Positions 48,746 to 61,726 of a stretch of 64,000 nucleotides of DNA are shown here, in pieces. This DNA comes from Gremmenia infestans (taxonomy: Eukaryota; Ascomycota; Leotiomycetes; Helotiales; Hamatocanthoscyphaceae). Where the stretch lies: assembly GCA_032629725.1 (NCBI GenBank), contig JAFEVB010000029.1, forward strand, positions 558,001 to 622,000. Reading direction: 5' to 3'. The position numbers and the translations under genes are program-made. The notes under the pieces were generated by a model, which saw nothing but the letters and a program-made list of their open reading frames with translations, searched no databases and had not been told where the DNA came from. Within the stretch, counting starts at the first letter, position 1. Every line of letters starts with the position of its first letter.

Positions 48746-51235
48746 TTATGGCGCGCTCCGCCAAGGATATCTCTTATCTCGAACCTGGGGTGTTTGTTGG
48801 CCGTTGGAAGGCAAGCTACCTGATCTTCTGTAGGTCCTCTCCATCACTCGTATTTTATCCTTCGCATAGAGCTGCTCGACTTGGGCCCTCCCAGTAGGCG
48901 AATCAAAGTGGTACAGGGGTTCAAGATCGGGCGTCTTTTGCCGCATTAAAACGTAGCGCTTGATCCACCACCTTGAAAGAGTCAGCATCAGCCAGACATT
49001 TGAGGTCAAGAACAGACGTACGGTAGAGCTCTTGTGAGCTGATAATGCATATGTGTCCGCGTGGGTACCCCGAATACGTAGTCAAGCTCTTCTAGAGTAC
49101 GCTGCTTCGTCTCTGGCACCCACAGAAATATCATTACGAACGCGACGACTGTGATTGCGGCGTAAAAACAAAAGAATCCCTAGAAATAAAGGTCAGTGGA
49201 TATCATAATACCTAAAGGGGGCAACCTACAAGTATACCCATAGTATCTTTCATTTTAGGAAGTGTGATACCAAGGATAGCAGCCCATAGAAGATTGATCG
49301 CAACCGACAATCCCATTCCTACTTCACGATGTGAAAGAGGGAATACTTCGGCCGAATAAGTAAAAGGTACAGGTCCTTCACCAGGGCTGTAAAAGGCAGT
49401 GAAAACGTAGACGAAGAAGGCCATCATTCCAAGGTGAGCCTTCTGGCCTGTGATGAGGGAGCTAAGTCCGACAGCCACTAAGCTCCATGCCATATTAGGA
49501 AATGTAAATAATAGTAGACTCCGTCGTCCGTAGGTATCGATAGTCCAAATAGCGGGCCAGGCGAATACAAAGTTTAACAGCCCAAAGCCAAAGCTTGCAA
49601 TCAAAGCCTGTTCGTCGGTCGCTCCAGCATCCCTGAATACGAAAGACGAATAGAATGCAATGACGTTAATTCCACACATCTGCTGGGCTATCATAACTGT
49701 GAATGCAGCGAGAGTTGCCCGACGCAATCGAGGGATGGTGAAAAGCTCGATGAAACGTTTCATATAGGTGTTTCGTCCAAGGATCTCAGCCTCTATCTCC
49801 AATTGTGAGTGGATGTAGTAGAGATCGCGAGCGGCTTGAATTGGTTTGTTTCGAAGTTGTAGAAGTGATTGGTATGCTTTGCGGTATAAACCTTTCTTCA
49901 TATACCATCGAGGTGACTCTGGACAGAAGTACACTCCGATTACAAGAGGCACTGCCGGGATAAATGCAGAGCCCATCTGTAGACGCCATGAGATTGAACC
50001 AAACCTATATACAACTAGATTGGCACAAAATCCCAGGGCCATCCCAAAGGCATTCCACATCTGCCAACTCATCACCACTGCGTAAGTTAGCGAATGCACT
50101 TCGACGCCTGCAGCACTGCAACTTGGAATGGTCCTATGACTTACATGACCCCCGGATTGAGGCCGGCGAGTTCTCGGCTGCGTATATGGGTATCGTGCTA
50201 GCTTTAGCTCCCATCCCTATGCCCAGGAGAATCCGGCAAATGAATAACTGAGGCCAAGTTTGTGAAAAAGCAGATCCGATCACACTCCACAAACAGAAGT
50301 TTCCCGAGACGAAGATAGTTCCGCGCCGACCAAAATACCCATTCAGTGGATCTGAGACCCAACAGCCCAAGAAAGCCGAGCCGATATATGGTGCCGAGTT
50401 AATCAGACCGACGAGGAAGGTGTCACGAGTCGAGCTCGATCCAATGTTGAAATAGCCTGGGAAACTTAGGTTCGCTCCGTTAGAACCTTGCTTAGCATTA
50501 GTATTTAATCAAAGTAACATCAATATGCTTAATAGACCTGGGCTATTTATGTATGAGATGAAGAAATAGTTGTGGCAAAAGTATCCGCTGAACGATTGCA
50601 TGCCACTTCCAAAAAGATGACCACATCCCTCCAAATGGATTGCCATGTAGAATCTTGATTGGCGCAAAGAGAGTTCTCTTACCTGTTTGATCCCAACCTT
50701 GCACAGCAGCTCCCACCGAGCAACATATGATAGTAAAGTATAACGGCCTGCGTTGTCTCCATTTGTGTAGAACTTCATCCCGAAGGCATTCCACCTCCTC
50801 ACTATCGAGTGCTTCGGGGCCGTCTATGTCTTCATAGTTGCTCGGATCTCTGGCCACGAGTGCGCCTTTTCTTAGAATTGGAAGGATATCCACAAGATCT
50901 CGTTGATTCGCAAATTTGTCTACCTCGCGTAGAAGTGATTCTCGAGGGATGCCAGCTAAGGGATTCTGGATCCTTTTTTTTGCGAATTAGAAAGCGGTTT
51001 CCGGAAATGTAATAGACCTACTTGGCTTCTAGATTGGTGTTGAAGTTGACATGTTTGGGCTGTGATTCCAAACTTAAGATCTCGTCGCTTTTGTATTTAT
51101 CTCCATCGTGGGATCTGCGTCTCCGTCAGCCTGCGTCATTAAGGCGGAAAACGTTGCAGCTGGTGTCTGAGACCTGTCTTGAAAGTGGTACTCTACATGA
51201 GTACTGTCGATTTTCGGATCCCCAGGATCAGCCAT
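48746..51235 (-). CDS. MFS sugar transporter (SP family)
   Basis: Exons 51235-51174, 51114-51022, 50972-50683, 50486-50145, 50077-49230, 49179-49022 and 48971-48746 join to 672 residues. A hydrophilic N terminus of about 120 residues carries NPLAGIPRESLLREVD and the LRKGALVARDP block, typical of a fungal sugar/polyol porter subgroup. SP motifs include GWDQTGSNGANLSFP, GRRGTIFVSG, RILLGIGMGAKASTIPIY, CPESPRWYMKKG, QQMCGINVIAFYSS, DTYGRRSLLLF and VPETKQRTLEELDYVFGVP. About twelve membrane segments are seen. The start ATG at 51235 and the first two introns are less certain than the body; the second exon has three possible acceptors. The C-terminal 40 residues are not typical and may reflect a missed intron. 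The substrate is unknown. Confidence 0.85.
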
Positions 51236-52520
51236 AGCAGGCGTTGGACGAGATATATGAGGGGAAGGATTTTGCTAAGAATCCAACAACTAGGAGCGGG
51301 GAGAGCTAACTTTGTTATAACCCCGTTGCCTTGCCGGGATGCAGATATTCAGAAAGCATGTTCAGCCCCGCTGGGCTTACCGTGGTACGGAGCACAGGTT
51401 TTGATCCCATTTGTGGTAGTAGCACGGGTTCAAATCGGTTCCAAGAGCTGCGCCGCAGCCATGCAGGTTCAAGACAGGCCATTGAAAGCGGGGTCCAATT
51501 GAGAGACAATTATGCCGGCCGTGACATCCCTGGGAAGAACATCAACTCCCCCACACTTATACGGAGTAAATCCCCAGCGTCAAGACAAGAAGTTGAGCGG
51601 TATACGAAGTAGATTAATCGAGTCGATCTGGCTTGAATGTGGTGACTTGTTTACTTTGGAATGCCCCTCCTTTTCGTATCCATATGCCATTTCAGAATAG
51701 CTAAGCATTGAGTACAAGAGGCGTTGGGAGGTCGCGACTCGCCATCGTCCCATGTCATGTCAATGTCAAAAGAAGTCCCCACCACACTAGCCTCTCCTCT
51801 CTCCACCACCCGTCCTCCACAATGGAGTACAGTGAAAATCTTTGCTTTTGTGACAGTCGGGATGCCCGGACATAGTCGAAATGAATTTGAGTATTAATGC
51901 GCTCGACTGCCCCCCCCCCTTTTTGCAGCGAGAATACGCATCCGAGAGAAACGAATAAAGTCGTCGTTAGTAGCGCCGATCCGATGACCTTCTTGCTTTG
52001 GGTTGAGAGTCCCAGGTAGCCGGTTGGCGGGAAGAACCTCAAAATCAACTAGGCGCGATGAGACATTCTAGGGTGTCTTTCAGGTATGGATAAGACATTA
52101 CAAGCCTACAGTACAGTACATAAAGACTGCATATTGCACAGGGGCACAAGTCCCGTTCTGGCAGGCGGTGAAAGATTTAGCGTCAATGATTAGCCAATTC
52201 GACTAAGGCATTTGAACAGCTAGAAAACCTCTTCTGAATTGACGCTTAATAGAAGGCCATCGTGATGCTTTCGTCTTCAACGTCGAAAGCCGTTTGATTT
52301 GTCCATGCTTTGTAAGTTTGTCAGACGCCAGGTCCCTACAAACATGGTTTTCAACCTCGCCGGTAATTTCTCTGGGAAATCTTGAAGCCCACCTATGCCG
52401 AATTGCATATCATGTCAGGGAAGGCGGATAAAACGCTCATGTTCAAGTCTCCCAACGACCATGAGAAGCGATACATAATTTAGTATATAGGATAAGGAAA
52501 ACATCCACCAAAACCCTATG
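51236..52520. other. Intergenic, sugar transporter to Abp2-like gene
   Basis: 1.28 kb upstream of the sugar transporter. A C10 run lies near 51909-51918. A TACGGAGTA motif is at 51560-51568. GGTTCAAATC near 51427 resembles a tRNA B box but has no matching arms. No gene is supported. Confidence 0.55.
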
Positions 52521-54624
52521 CTACCGTGTATTTTGAGTTGCCACCACCAATGCATCGAGGATACTCGTTTTAAGGTTGCCGACTGTCGCGTTCCGTTCTT
52601 TGATCTCCTGTCGAAGATCCAAATACCTCTTCTTCCACGACTCCTCACTTGCTCCGAAATCATTCAAAGCCACAGACTCAAGTCCGTGATGGACCGTAGC
52701 CCTAATAGTGAATTCTCCTTCAATAGAACCAAATCTCATTTTCCAATGACATTCATAATGGGCTATTGAGCCCTGCTCGAGTCTCGTCATTCGTAGTCTC
52801 GTCATCAATGGCCCGCCCGCTAGGGCAGACAAGTTGATCAAGAATGCTTCGGTGCTGCTTGATTCGGCCTACGAAATGTCCAGATCTCGAGGTTAGTTGT
52901 GATTCATATAGTAGACCTGGGAGTTGGAACAATAGTCTACGGGAGTTGAAATAATATTTCAAGAGCAGCTGACGCCGCTCCTAATATATCCGAATTAGAA
53001 AGTATTCCTTTCAGAAGGTGACTGACCTGGAGATTCTTAACAACTTGCTTGCATATCTTGTCCGCCTCGTCAATACTGCATTTCTCAATTCTTTGCCCCA
53101 ACGCATCATACCAATCGGCCGCCAGGATTTCGCAGATAAAATGACTCTCTAACGCATCCATATTGGTACGATCAGCGTCTTCGTTCTGCCGGAATGCAAT
53201 ACTAACGAAATGTTGGAAGCTTGGGTCTTGGTCAGCAGGCGAGCCAAAATACTCCATCAGGGGTGTAATATGAGAGCTGGTCAGAGCCTCGGAGTGCATA
53301 TCCGAATCATTCTCGCCGTTCACCAATAAAACAGGCGGAGGCGGCGGTGTTGCTAATCTCACTGTGCCACCCTGTCGTGGGGGAACTTGTAGTGATAATC
53401 GACTCGGCCGGCTATTTAAGACTGGGGGATCTGCTTGACTGGATGACATGGCTGGTGGGAAAAAATGATTGACTTGTTGGTTGCTGACTATAGGGGTGAC
53501 TGTCGCTGTATCATCCCGAAGATTAATTGTTGGTACATCTTTTGCTCCCGGGTTCGCTGGAAATGTTGAGAAAGGTCCATCTGTGACTGAGCGGTTGCTT
53601 GGCGGTCGACCCCTGAGCTTCCCAGAAGATGTTCCACCGCCACCAGGCCATGCCGAGGAGACTGCGGGACCATGTCGACGCCGTGACCGACCGCGGATGG
53701 GTGTAATGGCAGATGGGGGTTCACTCGAGTCATTCCACAGCTGACTTCGATTGTTGGGGGTCATAGCGGATTGCGGATATGCTGACAGTGGTGTTTGAGC
53801 ATTATCTGGGCCATTCCAGCGAAAATTCCCAGGAACAGACCCTCTCATTTCTGTTGCAGACCATGGCACCATTCGATCATTGAAAGACTGGCTGAAGCCT
53901 GGATGAGCCGATGCTGGAGTGGCACTCTCTGGTATCAAAGACCTGGCACTTATGAATTCGTCAGATAATGTTGGCGAATCCAAACGGGGACGCTGAGCCG
54001 GCGATCTTCCTGTATCCTCGTCATTCTCTCTGTCTCCTGCTTTCCGTCGACCACGTTTCGGTTTTGTCTCTGGTAACAGTGCCCGCAGAGCCAAGTCTTC
54101 CTCAGCTGGGACTCCATCACGCCCGAAATCAGACCCAGGGTCGCCGGCAGAGGGGACCTGAGTCCAGTATACATGGGGCTTGTTCAAGAGATATTCAAAA
54201 AATGCATCGACGTGCATTGCATGCATCCAGCGCTAATGTATCTTAGTATTAGTCCTCAAAAGCATTTCTCAGTGGCTTTATGGATAAGCAATGAAAAAGT
54301 TCTTACTTTAAGTCTTACGGCATACTGCTGGACCTTCTGTGCACTCTGTCCCTTATCCAGGGCCGGTGGTTCTACACCTAGATCAATAGCAAGTTGTGCC
54401 CAGGTTTTAATCTCCTTTTGTTCCAACTTCCGAATGAGCTCAAACAATTTAAACGTACTGAACGCTTTACCATCGCTTCTTGGAGGGGCCCGAAACGTTT
54501 TTCTGAGTTCGATTGTATCTGTGTCCAGTGGTACTGTTGGATTACAGAACATGATGAAGTTGACATATGTATCATCGAGGTTCTCATCCGAGACATCCTG
54601 GGTCGGCAAACTTCGATGCTGCAT
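52521..54624 (-). CDS. ARS-binding protein Abp2-like
   Basis: Exons 54624-54307, 54232-53027 and 52868-52521 give 623 residues. Recognised by the N-terminal block conserved in the Abp2 family: ENLDDTYVNFIMFCNPTVP, RSDGKAFSTFKLFELIRKLE, and KTWAQLAIDLGVEPP to QKVQQYAVRLK|RWMHAMHVDAFFEYLL, the bar marking the first intron. A basic KPKRGRRKAG resembles a nuclear signal or AT-hook. The middle 250 residues are disordered. A folded C-terminal part ends in a coiled coil (SWKKRYLDLRQEIKERNATV). The family is named for a fission-yeast protein binding replication origins; the role in filamentous fungi is not established. The start is the first in-frame ATG; an upstream exon is possible. Confidence 0.82.
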
Positions 54625-55427
54625 TGCCTGTTGGTGCTTAAGGGCCACTGTTTCCCGATAACAGAGTTTGGTTGAAAATCAACTTTATAATGGTTTCGGG
54701 GGAGGGGGATGTGAGGTATTTGGAGGTTGGGAGGATGCGTATTGCCGTTATATCGGTACTTGCGAGCTTCAGGAATAACACGAGGGGGTATAATAACAAC
54801 TGCCAGGCCAATGCTCAAAAGTCAGACACTATGAATGTCACTGCAAAAAGAGAATTAACATCTAGGAGATAACAATAGGACTGTAAGGAAATACACGCTC
54901 TTGGGTTCACTCCGCTTGATGAAATATATACAACGAAACAGGCTCAGAAAAACGACAGCAACGTGAAATCTCCCTGACACAACCCCAAAACTATTGTTTA
55001 CATGAAAGTCAAGATATATACACTAATGAGATAACAAAAGCTTTCGCTATAGTGAAGGGATTGAGGGTAGGTGAGATGGATTTAAAAGGGGGTGAGGTAA
55101 AGAATGATGGCAAATTATGGCCTTTTCTTTCCAAATTAAGCATATTGTGAGATTGACTAGCGATGACTAATAATAGCTTCGAGGTTTCTTGGCTGCTCCT
55201 CACGTGCCATCTCCACACACATTTCTGCAAGCCTTACCTAATCTCGGCGATCAGCTCGTTGTGCCGAGGCAAGGGCAATCTGAGATTCATATGCGCGTGT
55301 CGGGGAAATAGGGTCGATTTGCGCAACTGAAACTTGAAGAACGGTTATTGCACTTTGCTCTTTCCTTTCTAATTGAAATAAATCTGCATATTGATTTTCT
55401 CAACACAATACTCTTAGTTTAGCTACA
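54625..55427. promoter_or_regulatory. Divergent promoter, Abp2-like gene and PMP47
   Basis: 803 bases between opposite start codons. A CACGTG E-box lies at 55201-55206, 222 bases upstream of PMP47. The left half is AT-rich. No gene is supported. Confidence 0.5.
55201..55206. promoter_or_regulatory. E-box CACGTG upstream of PMP47
   Basis: Core bHLH site in the divergent promoter, closer to PMP47 than to the Abp2-like gene. It is motif evidence only. Confidence 0.3.
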
Positions 55428-56473
55428 ATGGCTCCATCAACAGTTGTTCAGCAATCAGACAATGTCGCGCATGCCTTAAGTGGTGCTGGCGGGGGTATCT
55501 TGTCTATGGCCTTGACGTAGGAAAGTTCCCCCTTTTTCTAGGTTCTATACTGACCATCTGCCCAAGGTACCCTCTCATTACTCTTTCAACCCGAGCACAA
55601 GTCGAATCCAAACGCGCCGATTCAGGCTTCCTCGATGCCGTCAAGCGCATTGTTCAACGGGAAGGAGTCAACGGTCTCTACGCAGGACTGGACTCAGCAC
55701 TCTTCGGCATCAGCGTCACCAATTTCGTCTATTACTACTGGTACGAATGGACCCGCTCAAGCTTCGAGGCTGCTGCTGTGAAGGCGGGGAGAGCTTCGAA
55801 GAAGCTTACCACAATTGAGTCTATGATTGCGGGGGCTATTGCGGGGTCGGCGACGGTCATGCTCACGAACCCTATCTGGGTTGTTAACACGCGGATGACT
55901 ACACGGAAGAAGAACAAGGAGAGTGATGAGAGTGTGCTACCTGGGGCGAAAGCCCCAAAGGCACCCACGACGGTGGGTACTCTCCTTGCTTTGCTCAAGG
56001 AGGAAGGTCCACAGGCCCTCTTCTCGGGTGTAGTGCCCGCGTTGGTATTGGTCATCAACCCAATACTGCAATACACTATTTTCGAGCAGTTGAAAAATAC
56101 CTTAGAGAAGAAGAGGAGGATTACACCCACGATAGCGTTCCTGCTGGGTGCGCTGGGCAAGCTGTTTGCTACTAGCATCACCTACCCATATATCACGGTC
56201 AAGAGCCAGATGCATGTTGCTGGGCGTGATGGCGGCAAAGAGAACATGGTGACCTCCATGAAGCGGATTGTGAGGGAGGAGGGCTACACTGGCCTTTACA
56301 AGGGTAAGTCATCGATTGCATTTGCTACAAATTGGCTCTTACTAACGTCCACAGGTATCGGCCCTAAGGTCACTCAGAGTGTCCTCACAGCAGCGTTCTT
56401 GTTTGCTTTCAAGGACGTTCTGTATGAGCAGACCATCAAACTTCGGAGGAAAATCCCAGCCAAGGCTCTCTAA
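55428..56473 (+). CDS. PMP47: Peroxisomal adenine-nucleotide carrier (Pmp47/Ant1 type)
   Basis: Mitochondrial-carrier-family protein that brings ATP into peroxisomes for fatty-acid activation. Exons 55428-55516, 55567-56303 and 56355-56473 give 314 residues. Three tandem carrier repeats are visible with the Px[DE]xx[KR]-type signature in relaxed forms: TYPLITLSTRAQ, TNPIWVVNTRM and TYPYITVKSQM. The last two resemble Pmp47/Ant1 more than the mitochondrial ADP/ATP carrier, which has RRRMMM. The last intron (51 bases) is a multiple of three and without stops, so the reading frame runs through it; a GT-AG pair and carrier alignment favour splicing. No cleavable presequence is seen. Confidence 0.88.
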
Positions 56474-57257
56474 ATGACGAGCAGGGGTTGGAGAAGGTTT
56501 GACGTCTGACGATAGGGAAAAAATGGTTGTACATAAGGGGGCTGGATGGAAGGCGTTGAGTTGACCAAGGCTGGAAGAATGGCTCAATGAAATTGGAGAG
56601 CAGAAAAGGGAAGATTCACACTTCCCACACACATTCACAAAGCATCCAAGTTGTATATCACTGAAGCTCTTCACAATAGTAAAAATATAAATAAGTCTCT
56701 CGTTGAGGTTCACCCAAGATTTTATCTATTGTAACCCTTCATGCACTTCGGTGTCTGTATTTCGTTTTCTAATTTTTCTTACCTGAACGATTCCTTCCCA
56801 ATCCCTTTAAGTTTAACTTGACTACTAGCCGGCTCTGGTTAGTCGACTTCCTATGTCATTGGGTTTATATGTCGTGTTCGTGTTCTTTCGGGCCTTGCCG
56901 ATATCTTTCATTTTATGTTTGCTGATCTATTCGTGATGTTGCTCGGCCCGTTATTCATTATGTGAAGGTTCAAGGAAACTGGAGAGCCGAAACCATCTAT
57001 ACTTATAGCAGACATAGCAATCTAGAACCGCAAAGCTTTCCTTATTAACTGTTCAAAGTATCAAAAGCCGTTGGTTGAACCATGACCTGAATTGGCCTGC
57101 GTAAGCGAGGCTTTTGGCCTGCGTTGGTGTAAATTTCAGCAATTGAAACGATCTATCTTTCAAATGGTCACTATTCTAGATAAAGGAAATCCACCATACT
57201 CATCAGTCATGTTTGAATAATCAATGTCCTTATTGCGGAATGGCCTAGGACGCACTT
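56474..57257. other. Intergenic between convergent PMP47 and SDR
   Basis: 784 bases of 3' flank, T-rich in the middle. No gene, hairpin or repeat that I would call. Confidence 0.6.
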
Positions 57258-58276
57258 CTAAGCGAATTGTTCCTCCCCAAAGTCTCCTTTCAAGATAAGC
57301 GAGAGCTTTCCCCCAGAAACAATTTCCTCCTTCCTGGCCGCCAAATCATCCACGCTCCAGTTCGAAGAGACATACTTTCCATTTAGGAAAGCCGCCTTAT
57401 CAGTCGACAACCAAACGCCGATTCCTCCCACAAGCTCAGGAGTATCCAAGGCAAAGCGTTGGAAGGCGCCAGCGGTCATCTCAGTCTTCACGATTCCAGG
57501 ATGCAGGGCAATTGCAGTCACATTCGGATTCTCAAGTGCCATGTAAGCTTGCAACTGAAGGATAGCCAGCTTTGAGAGTGAGTAGCTCGACATGCCGGGG
57601 ACAGTCATGACGGCTAGGCCGCTGGTCATGTTGACGATAGATCCTTTGGCTTCGGTTCCAAGAAGCTTCAAGAAGCCTTGAGTGAAGAGAAAGGTACCAC
57701 GAACATTGGTTTCCTTTCAAGTATTAGCAACAGTTCAAAGACGAAACGGATCGAGTGGAACGTACAAAATCCGTCCACCAAGTATCGACTGGGATCTCGG
57801 AGATCAGTCCGTTCATGAGTGTTCCGGCATTGTTGATTAAAACATCAGCCTTTCCGAACTTTGCCTTGACTTTCTCCCAGAGGCTATCAACAGACTTCGC
57901 ATCGCGAGCATCTGTTGCAACGGCAAGCACTTCGATTCCTTTGTTGATTGCGAGGATCTCTTTACGGACAACCTCGAGCTCAGCAGCAGAGCGAGATATT
58001 ATCACAATGCCCTTAGGCCCGGCTTGAGCAAATGATTTGACGAAACCCTTCTCGAGTCAGCTATTGCGTATCTAATTGGGCCATGGAAATCATGAGGAGA
58101 TAAGGTAGGACAATTACCAGGCGTCCAATCCCCTTGCTTGCGCCGGTAATGACGATTACTTTACCAGCTTGACTGTTTGAAACAGCTGTTGGATTGATTG
58201 AAGGATAGACATCACGGTAAGTTGCCTTGGTGAATGCCCCGGCCTTCACGAAGTAGTCGACTGGAAGATTCTCCAT
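57258..58276 (-). CDS. Classical short-chain dehydrogenase/reductase
   Basis: Exons 58276-58118, 58047-57766 and 57713-57258 give 298 residues. The Rossmann cofactor motif TGASKGIG (about 44-51), the NNAG motif, the catalytic Ser near 178 and the YSLSK active site (Tyr about 191, Lys about 195) are all present, so it should be active. An Arg-Ser following the second strand (SRSAAELEVV) suggests NADP preference by analogy with other SDRs. A hydrophilic N-terminal extension of about 38 residues (MENLPVDYFVKAGAFTKATY) precedes the fold. The substrate is unknown. It is convergent with PMP47. Confidence 0.92.
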
Positions 58277-59116
58277 TGTACAGATTTTGAGAAGCTGGTG
58301 ATGCTTGAATAGCTGCGAGATGATCTTTATGAGATAAGGAGGAGAAGCTTTGAATGAAGTGCGTTTGTGATTTTTGAAATGGGCTCCTGATCAATCCCCT
58401 TTATAGATTTCCATTCCACTTTACCTAGTACCCATAAGCTATTACCCATAAGCCATGGCAGCCCAATAACCCAATTGACGCTGCTAACTGGCCTTCACTA
58501 ATTACCAATCCTACGTATAAACATGAACTTCTATCGGCGGATTATTTATCGAACTGTTCTCATTTACTAGTTAGTGTAAATGGCTGTTCTGGTTGGCTGA
58601 AGCGAAGTGTCTTTGTTACTTCATGCTATTCTGATTGGCGAAGCGTCTGCGGCCCCATTTTTACCTGCTGACATACTTGTACATGATTACTCAACCAGAG
58701 TAAGTGCGTCATTACTCCTATGATTTGCAGGCTTGCCTTTGAACAATGCTTACTTAGCATTAACAGTAAAATGCCGCTTGAGTAGTGCTAATTTCAACAT
58801 CAGCTACAGAGTCGCGCAGGAAATCCCGTAGTACCTGGGATTTCACAGATAGCATTACAAAACACAGGATGGGATTGCGAGAAACGAATGGTGATGTTTC
58901 AGACTATAAAAGATAAGTGTTTAGAATGTGGTAGGGAGATCGTGATGCCAAAGTCATCCATCAAGTCACTGAAGTTTGGCTGGGTTGAGATACTTACTAT
59001 TGAGGCTTGGATTGCTACTAGAATGTTCTATGTACCTATAGGCAATACCATATACCCATTCTAGAAGGTATCCTTCATCTACTTCGGTCTATAAGTCTCA
59101 TCAATGATCCATCCTT
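58277..59116. other. Intergenic, SDR to MAK10
   Basis: 840 bases, the SDR promoter and MAK10 3' flank. AT-rich, with the direct repeat CCCATAAGC (58430-58455). No gene is supported. Confidence 0.55.
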
Positions 59117-61726
59117 TCAAGAAACCGGTATGATCTTAGGCACAATCCACCAATCATGGTACCCCTTCCCCGTCGTCGGGATCTCGACCCTAATTTTCAA
59201 CTCTTTGTTCCTATTCTTCTCCATCCCTTCAACAGCCTTCTTTACCGTCGCAATACTTATGCCAGTAAATATACAAGCCTTCAAGCAATCCTTCACATTC
59301 TTGATCCAGCTCTCATGACTCCCCTGACAAAACGCCTCTTTCGCACTAAGCTTACTCAACACCTCGAAACCCCTCTTCGCTGCCATAGCTGCTTCAGCTG
59401 CATATTTCAGCAGCGAGAGCGTGGATTCTGAGGGTTGGGAAACTGCGTTCGTGAGGTCCGTGAAAGGGATTAATTCAGGAAGGCCGATGAGTAGGAATGG
59501 TTTCAGGCGCAGTTCGTAGCGCATTTGGTCGCTGCTATAGGGTCTTGGTGGTGGCTTTATGAGAGAGAGACGGCCGAGTACTGTGAAGAGGCAGGAAAGC
59601 GAGTCTGCGAGGCCGTAAGTGGCGGCTGCTTCTATGGTGGAGAAGTTGACGAACGTGAGGGCCTTGGTGTATTCGTCGCGACTAGCATCTCCGGCAGTCT
59701 TCCTATTGCAAACTGCGTTGAACCCACGGAAGTTGAAGCCTTTTATGCGTTCCAGGTGACGGCTTCGGGTTTTGGCGAGGTATTGTAGATAGTAGTACAT
59801 GGTTGCTAGTTCGTCAGGTTGGTAGACTTCGAGTTCAAATCCCATTTGTACTATCCATTCCATTTGGCGGAGCTTGTAGAAGTATGCCCAGGATGAGAGG
59901 CTGAAGGAGTAGATTGGCTCGTCTGAGATTTCTCTATCGCGAACTGGTGTTTCTTTCGTGAACTCGCGGAGCTGCATGTCTAGCTCTTCAGCATCGAGTT
60001 GTAAGATGTCCCAGTCTGCGATAGTGTGGCACAGGGTACGACGGATGCGACATCGGTTTTGGCAGATGGTTCGGAGAATGTCTAGGAAGGAACCTGCGGC
60101 TCGAGAACGGAAGAGTTCCATTCGTTCGGCCATTTTGAATCGCGGATCGTATGGAAATTCAACTTCGTCATTGGCTCGATCAAGAAGCTGGCTTGCTGGG
60201 AGAACTGTGGTGGATAGATCATCGTCGAGGACTTGCCGGATAGACATGTTTCCTAACATTATCATATCTCCGAATATATAGTGCTGCAATAGCGTTCGGA
60301 TGTAAACAGAGGGTTGTGGCTTTCGTGCTTGGAACAGAGATACGAACGTCTAGGCTTGTCATTAGCTGTTACAAAGCATGACTGGTGATAACTTACCATG
60401 AGACTATGGCTATCATAATACTTTAAGACTTCGACCGCAACAGCACCATCTTGACAGAGTCTCTCCAGCTGATCAAAAGCAGCCTCTTGGCTGACTTGCA
60501 CAATAGGACGTGGCGGCACAGTACTTGCTAGCTTTCGTTGAATTTTAGCACTAAAAGAAGTAGGCACAGGCTTCCCCAGCTTGGTGGTTGATTTGAGGCC
60601 GGGTAATAAGAGTTGGAAATCAGTCCACATTGTTTTGACTTGTTCCAGAGAAGTTCTTGAATCAGCCGCTTCGACTATTTCCAAGAAAGAAGCGCGAAAC
60701 CCAAGTCGGAAGTCTAATGCATCCTTGGCTTCCTGTGATATTTCATTGGAGTCGGCTAGGCGTTCGATCGTCTCTTCAAGGAGCTCGATGATTAATTCAT
60801 GGTCTATGTTTTCAAGTAAACTTCTGTGGAATGTGTGTGTAACAAAATCTTCTTCCTAGAAGAATTGTTAGGAGTGATCACTATTAAGGAGACGATAGAA
60901 GTGGTACCTCGTAGTAATGCTCCGATTTAACCCTTTGATTGACGTAGCCACAGGTTTTGAGGAGACCCAGGCAGTACGCTCTCAGAACTTGGTGCATAAG
61001 AGGCTCATCGTCACAGCTCTCACTCTTATCAAAGTACGTCTGTTCCAGACTTGCAGGGCAAGGATCTAAGATCCGATCGATGTACAAGCTGGTGAAAATT
61101 GTTTGGGCGAGTGGATGGCCCATATGCCATGCCATCTGTAAAGTCAGCTGCGTACTAAGCTCCCCAAAGAATATTTCATACCTCGTGAGATAACAACTGG
61201 TCGATAATACCAATGATTTCTTCCGGAAGTAATAGCTGAGTGAAATCATAATCGTCTTCCATAGTCTCACCGGCTTGCAGATACCCACTATCCATCTTTG
61301 GATCCATAATCTGCCATTTTCAGCACATCATCTATTAAAGTCAGACATCCAAGACTGAATGTTACCTCCAAAGCGCCAACAGACTCAAAGAGTGTAAAGT
61401 GTGGATCCTTGATCAGCTCTCCGAGCTCAAGTTCTGGAAATTATAAGCACGTGAACCACAACGGCAACAGACATGAGCCTACGTTTGGCAGCGTTGACAA
61501 ATTGCTCAGTGATGTCCAAAGACACTATTCCGGCGCTCTTTAATCTGGGTGCAGGGGGTGGTTCAGAGTTATAGGCCGCGAACCCAGGCGGTTGAAGATT
61601 GATTTGGTCATCGTTCAAATCGAAATCTGCTATCTCTGTGGAAAGAATATCAGATCAAGGATGAGTCTGTCGTATAATGAGGGTATGCTTACTTGAAGTA
61701 ACGCCAGCTACTCCGTTGCTATGCAT
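59117..61726 (-). CDS. MAK10: NatC N-acetyltransferase auxiliary subunit Mak10 (Naa35)
   Basis: Auxiliary subunit of NatC, which acetylates N-terminal Met followed by hydrophobic residues. Exons 61726-61693, 61635-61483, 61433-61366, 61310-61182, 61135-60908, 60855-60397 and 60349-59117 join to 767 residues. The near-invariant family motif MDPKMDSG is at about 87-94, followed by AWHMGHPLAQTIFTSLYID and a long helical body. The N-terminal part (KIADFDLNDD; SLDITEQFVNAAK; ELGELIKDPHFTLFESV) matches the family. The C terminus is basic (KNRNKELKIRVEI). No frame breaks. It lies upstream of ATP15 and QCR2 on the same strand, each with its own promoter space. Confidence 0.95.

Noticed and set aside
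46425..51235. Secondary-metabolite cluster (P450 plus transporter)
   Set aside because: No synthase, methyltransferase or pathway regulator nearby, and the transporter belongs to the sugar porter family. Adjacency alone is not enough.
51427..51436. tRNA B box GGTTCAAATC
   Set aside because: No A box at the right distance and no acceptor stem or anticodon arm can be paired around it.
51755..52048. 97-residue reading frame on the minus strand
   Set aside because: No family resemblance, crosses a C10 run, and lacks introns or promoter features. It is probably chance.
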